Source: Firmicutes bacterium UBA4874
GTDB lineage: Bacteria > Bacillota > Clostridia > Caldicoprobacterales > DTU083
Reading direction: 5' to 3'
Length of the DNA stretch: 6,144 nt
Assembly: GCA_002399435.1 (NCBI GenBank)
Contig: DHDO01000017.1
Span: 7,187 to 13,330 of the forward strand
Shown: piece after piece, positions 5,483 through 6,144 of the stretch
How the letters are laid out: every line of letters starts with the position of its first letter
Numbering within the stretch: the first letter of the stretch is position 1
Position numbers and translations under genes: made by a program
Notes under the pieces: generated by a model
The model's database searches: none
The model's input: the letters and a program-made list of their open reading frames with translations, nothing else
What the model was told of the DNA's origin: nothing

Positions 5483-6144
5483 ATGAAACAATTCCGAAAA
5501 ATCCTGCTAACGGGATGCCTGATCCTTCTGCTTTTTACCGGATGTGGTTCGTCCCGGAATCCTTCCACTCCGGGAAAGGGCGGACATAAGTTGCAGAACG
5601 GGAAGCTGTCAGTCTGTGCCAGCTTTTATCCCATGTATGATTTTGCCCGAAAGATCGGCGGCGGTAAAGTCCTTGTCACCAACATGGTGCCGGCCGGGAC
5701 GGAACCCCATGACTGGGAGCCTGCCGCTTCCGATATTGTGACGCTGGAAAAAGCCGATGTGTTTGTCTACAATGGTGCCGGCCTGGAGGGCTGGGCAAAA
5801 GGTGTGCTGGCCTCCCTTCAAAACAGGAATCTGATCCCGGTGGAGGCTTCCAAGGATGTTCCCCTCCTGAAGGGCCAAAGCTCAGAAAAGAAAAAGGGAA
5901 ACAATCCATCATCAGATCCTCATGTCTGGCTGAATCCGCAGTATGCCAAAAAAGAAATGGAAAACATAAAAAACGGGTTTGTGAAGGCAGATCCCGGAAA
6001 TAAAAGCTATTATGAAGCCAATTACGCCAAATACGCCGGAGAAACGGATCAGCTGGACAGGGAGCTGAAGGATACCTTTTCCGCCCTGCCAAAAAAGGAC
6101 ATCGTCGTGGCCCACCAGGCTTTCGGATATCTTTGTGAAGCCTA
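5483..6144 (+). CDS. znuA: ZnuA/AdcA-type zinc ABC transporter substrate-binding lipoprotein, 3' end cut by the window edge
   Basis: The frame opens with ATG at 5483 and runs 220 codons to the right edge. It has a lipoprotein signal (FTGC, lipidated Cys21), then the mature domain from about KLSVCASFYPMYDFARKIGG (41-60). Three metal-ligand motifs are visible: His76 in GTEPHDWEP (72-80), His147 in DPHVWLNP (145-152) and His211 in AHQAFGYL (210-217). A His at the third position points to zinc rather than manganese, because PsaA/MntC-type proteins carry Glu there. The His-rich loop common in ZnuA between the first two ligands is replaced by a short Lys/Ser/Asn stretch (131-144). Family members are about 300-330 residues, so about a third is missing, including the fourth ligand. 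GAGG at 5469-5472 is a weak ribosome binding site ten bases upstream. Permease (ZnuB) and ATPase (ZnuC) genes would be expected further right. Confidence 0.93.
   Translation, partial: MKQFRKILLTGCLILLLFTGCGSSRNPSTPGKGGHKLQNGKLSVCASFYPMYDFARKIGGGKVLVTNMVPAGTEPHDWEPAASDIVTLEKADVFVYNGAGLEGWAKGVLASLQNRNLIPVEASKDVPLLKGQSSEKKKGNNPSSDPHVWLNPQYAKKEMENIKNGFVKADPGNKSYYEANYAKYAGETDQLDRELKDTFSALPKKDIVVAHQAFGYLCEA

Overview
The window looks like chromosomal DNA from a Gram-positive, moderate-GC Firmicute, most likely of the Clostridia/Lachnospiraceae type. The signs are strong AGGAGG-type ribosome binding sites, two lipoprotein-type solute-binding proteins, a sugar importer encoded without its own ATPase, and consensus-like TTGACA/TATAAT promoters. 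The genus is inference only.

Positions 1-4310 (minus strand) hold a carbohydrate-uptake operon, read right to left. It encodes a MalF/UgpA-type permease (3387-4310), a MalG/UgpE-type permease (2498-3373), a lipid-anchored family-1 sugar-binding protein (1075-2463), and a Gfo/Idh/MocA-family NAD(P)-dependent dehydrogenase (935 down to the left edge, truncated). The first three genes are tightly packed. No ATPase gene is present, so the importer probably uses a shared MsmK-type ATPase encoded elsewhere. The dehydrogenase probably oxidises or epimerises the imported sugar or a derivative. The substrate cannot be read from the sequence.

Positions 4311-4731 are a divergent control region. On the minus strand it carries a perfect TTGACA-N17-TATAAT promoter that would give the sugar operon a leader of about 310 nt. 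Around this promoter are an 8+8 bp dyad, a 12-bp direct repeat (one mismatch) that reuses one arm of the dyad, and an AAGCGCTT palindrome overlapping the -35 box. Together these suggest an operator system.

Positions 4732-5079 (plus strand) encode a small XRE/Cro-CI-type DNA-binding protein, followed by a very strong intrinsic terminator (5124-5164). Its divergent position makes it a candidate regulator of itself and of the sugar operon; this is inference.

Positions 5080-5482 are non-coding. They contain the terminator, a good promoter (TTGACT-N17-TATAAT, 5321-5349) and two tandem 32-bp repeats lying in the leader of the next gene. From 5483 to the right edge is the first two thirds of a ZnuA/AdcA-type zinc-binding lipoprotein (plus strand, truncated).

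The gene content is ordinary. The most interesting material is regulatory: the repeat architecture at 4589-4694 and the tandem repeats at 5380-5443.
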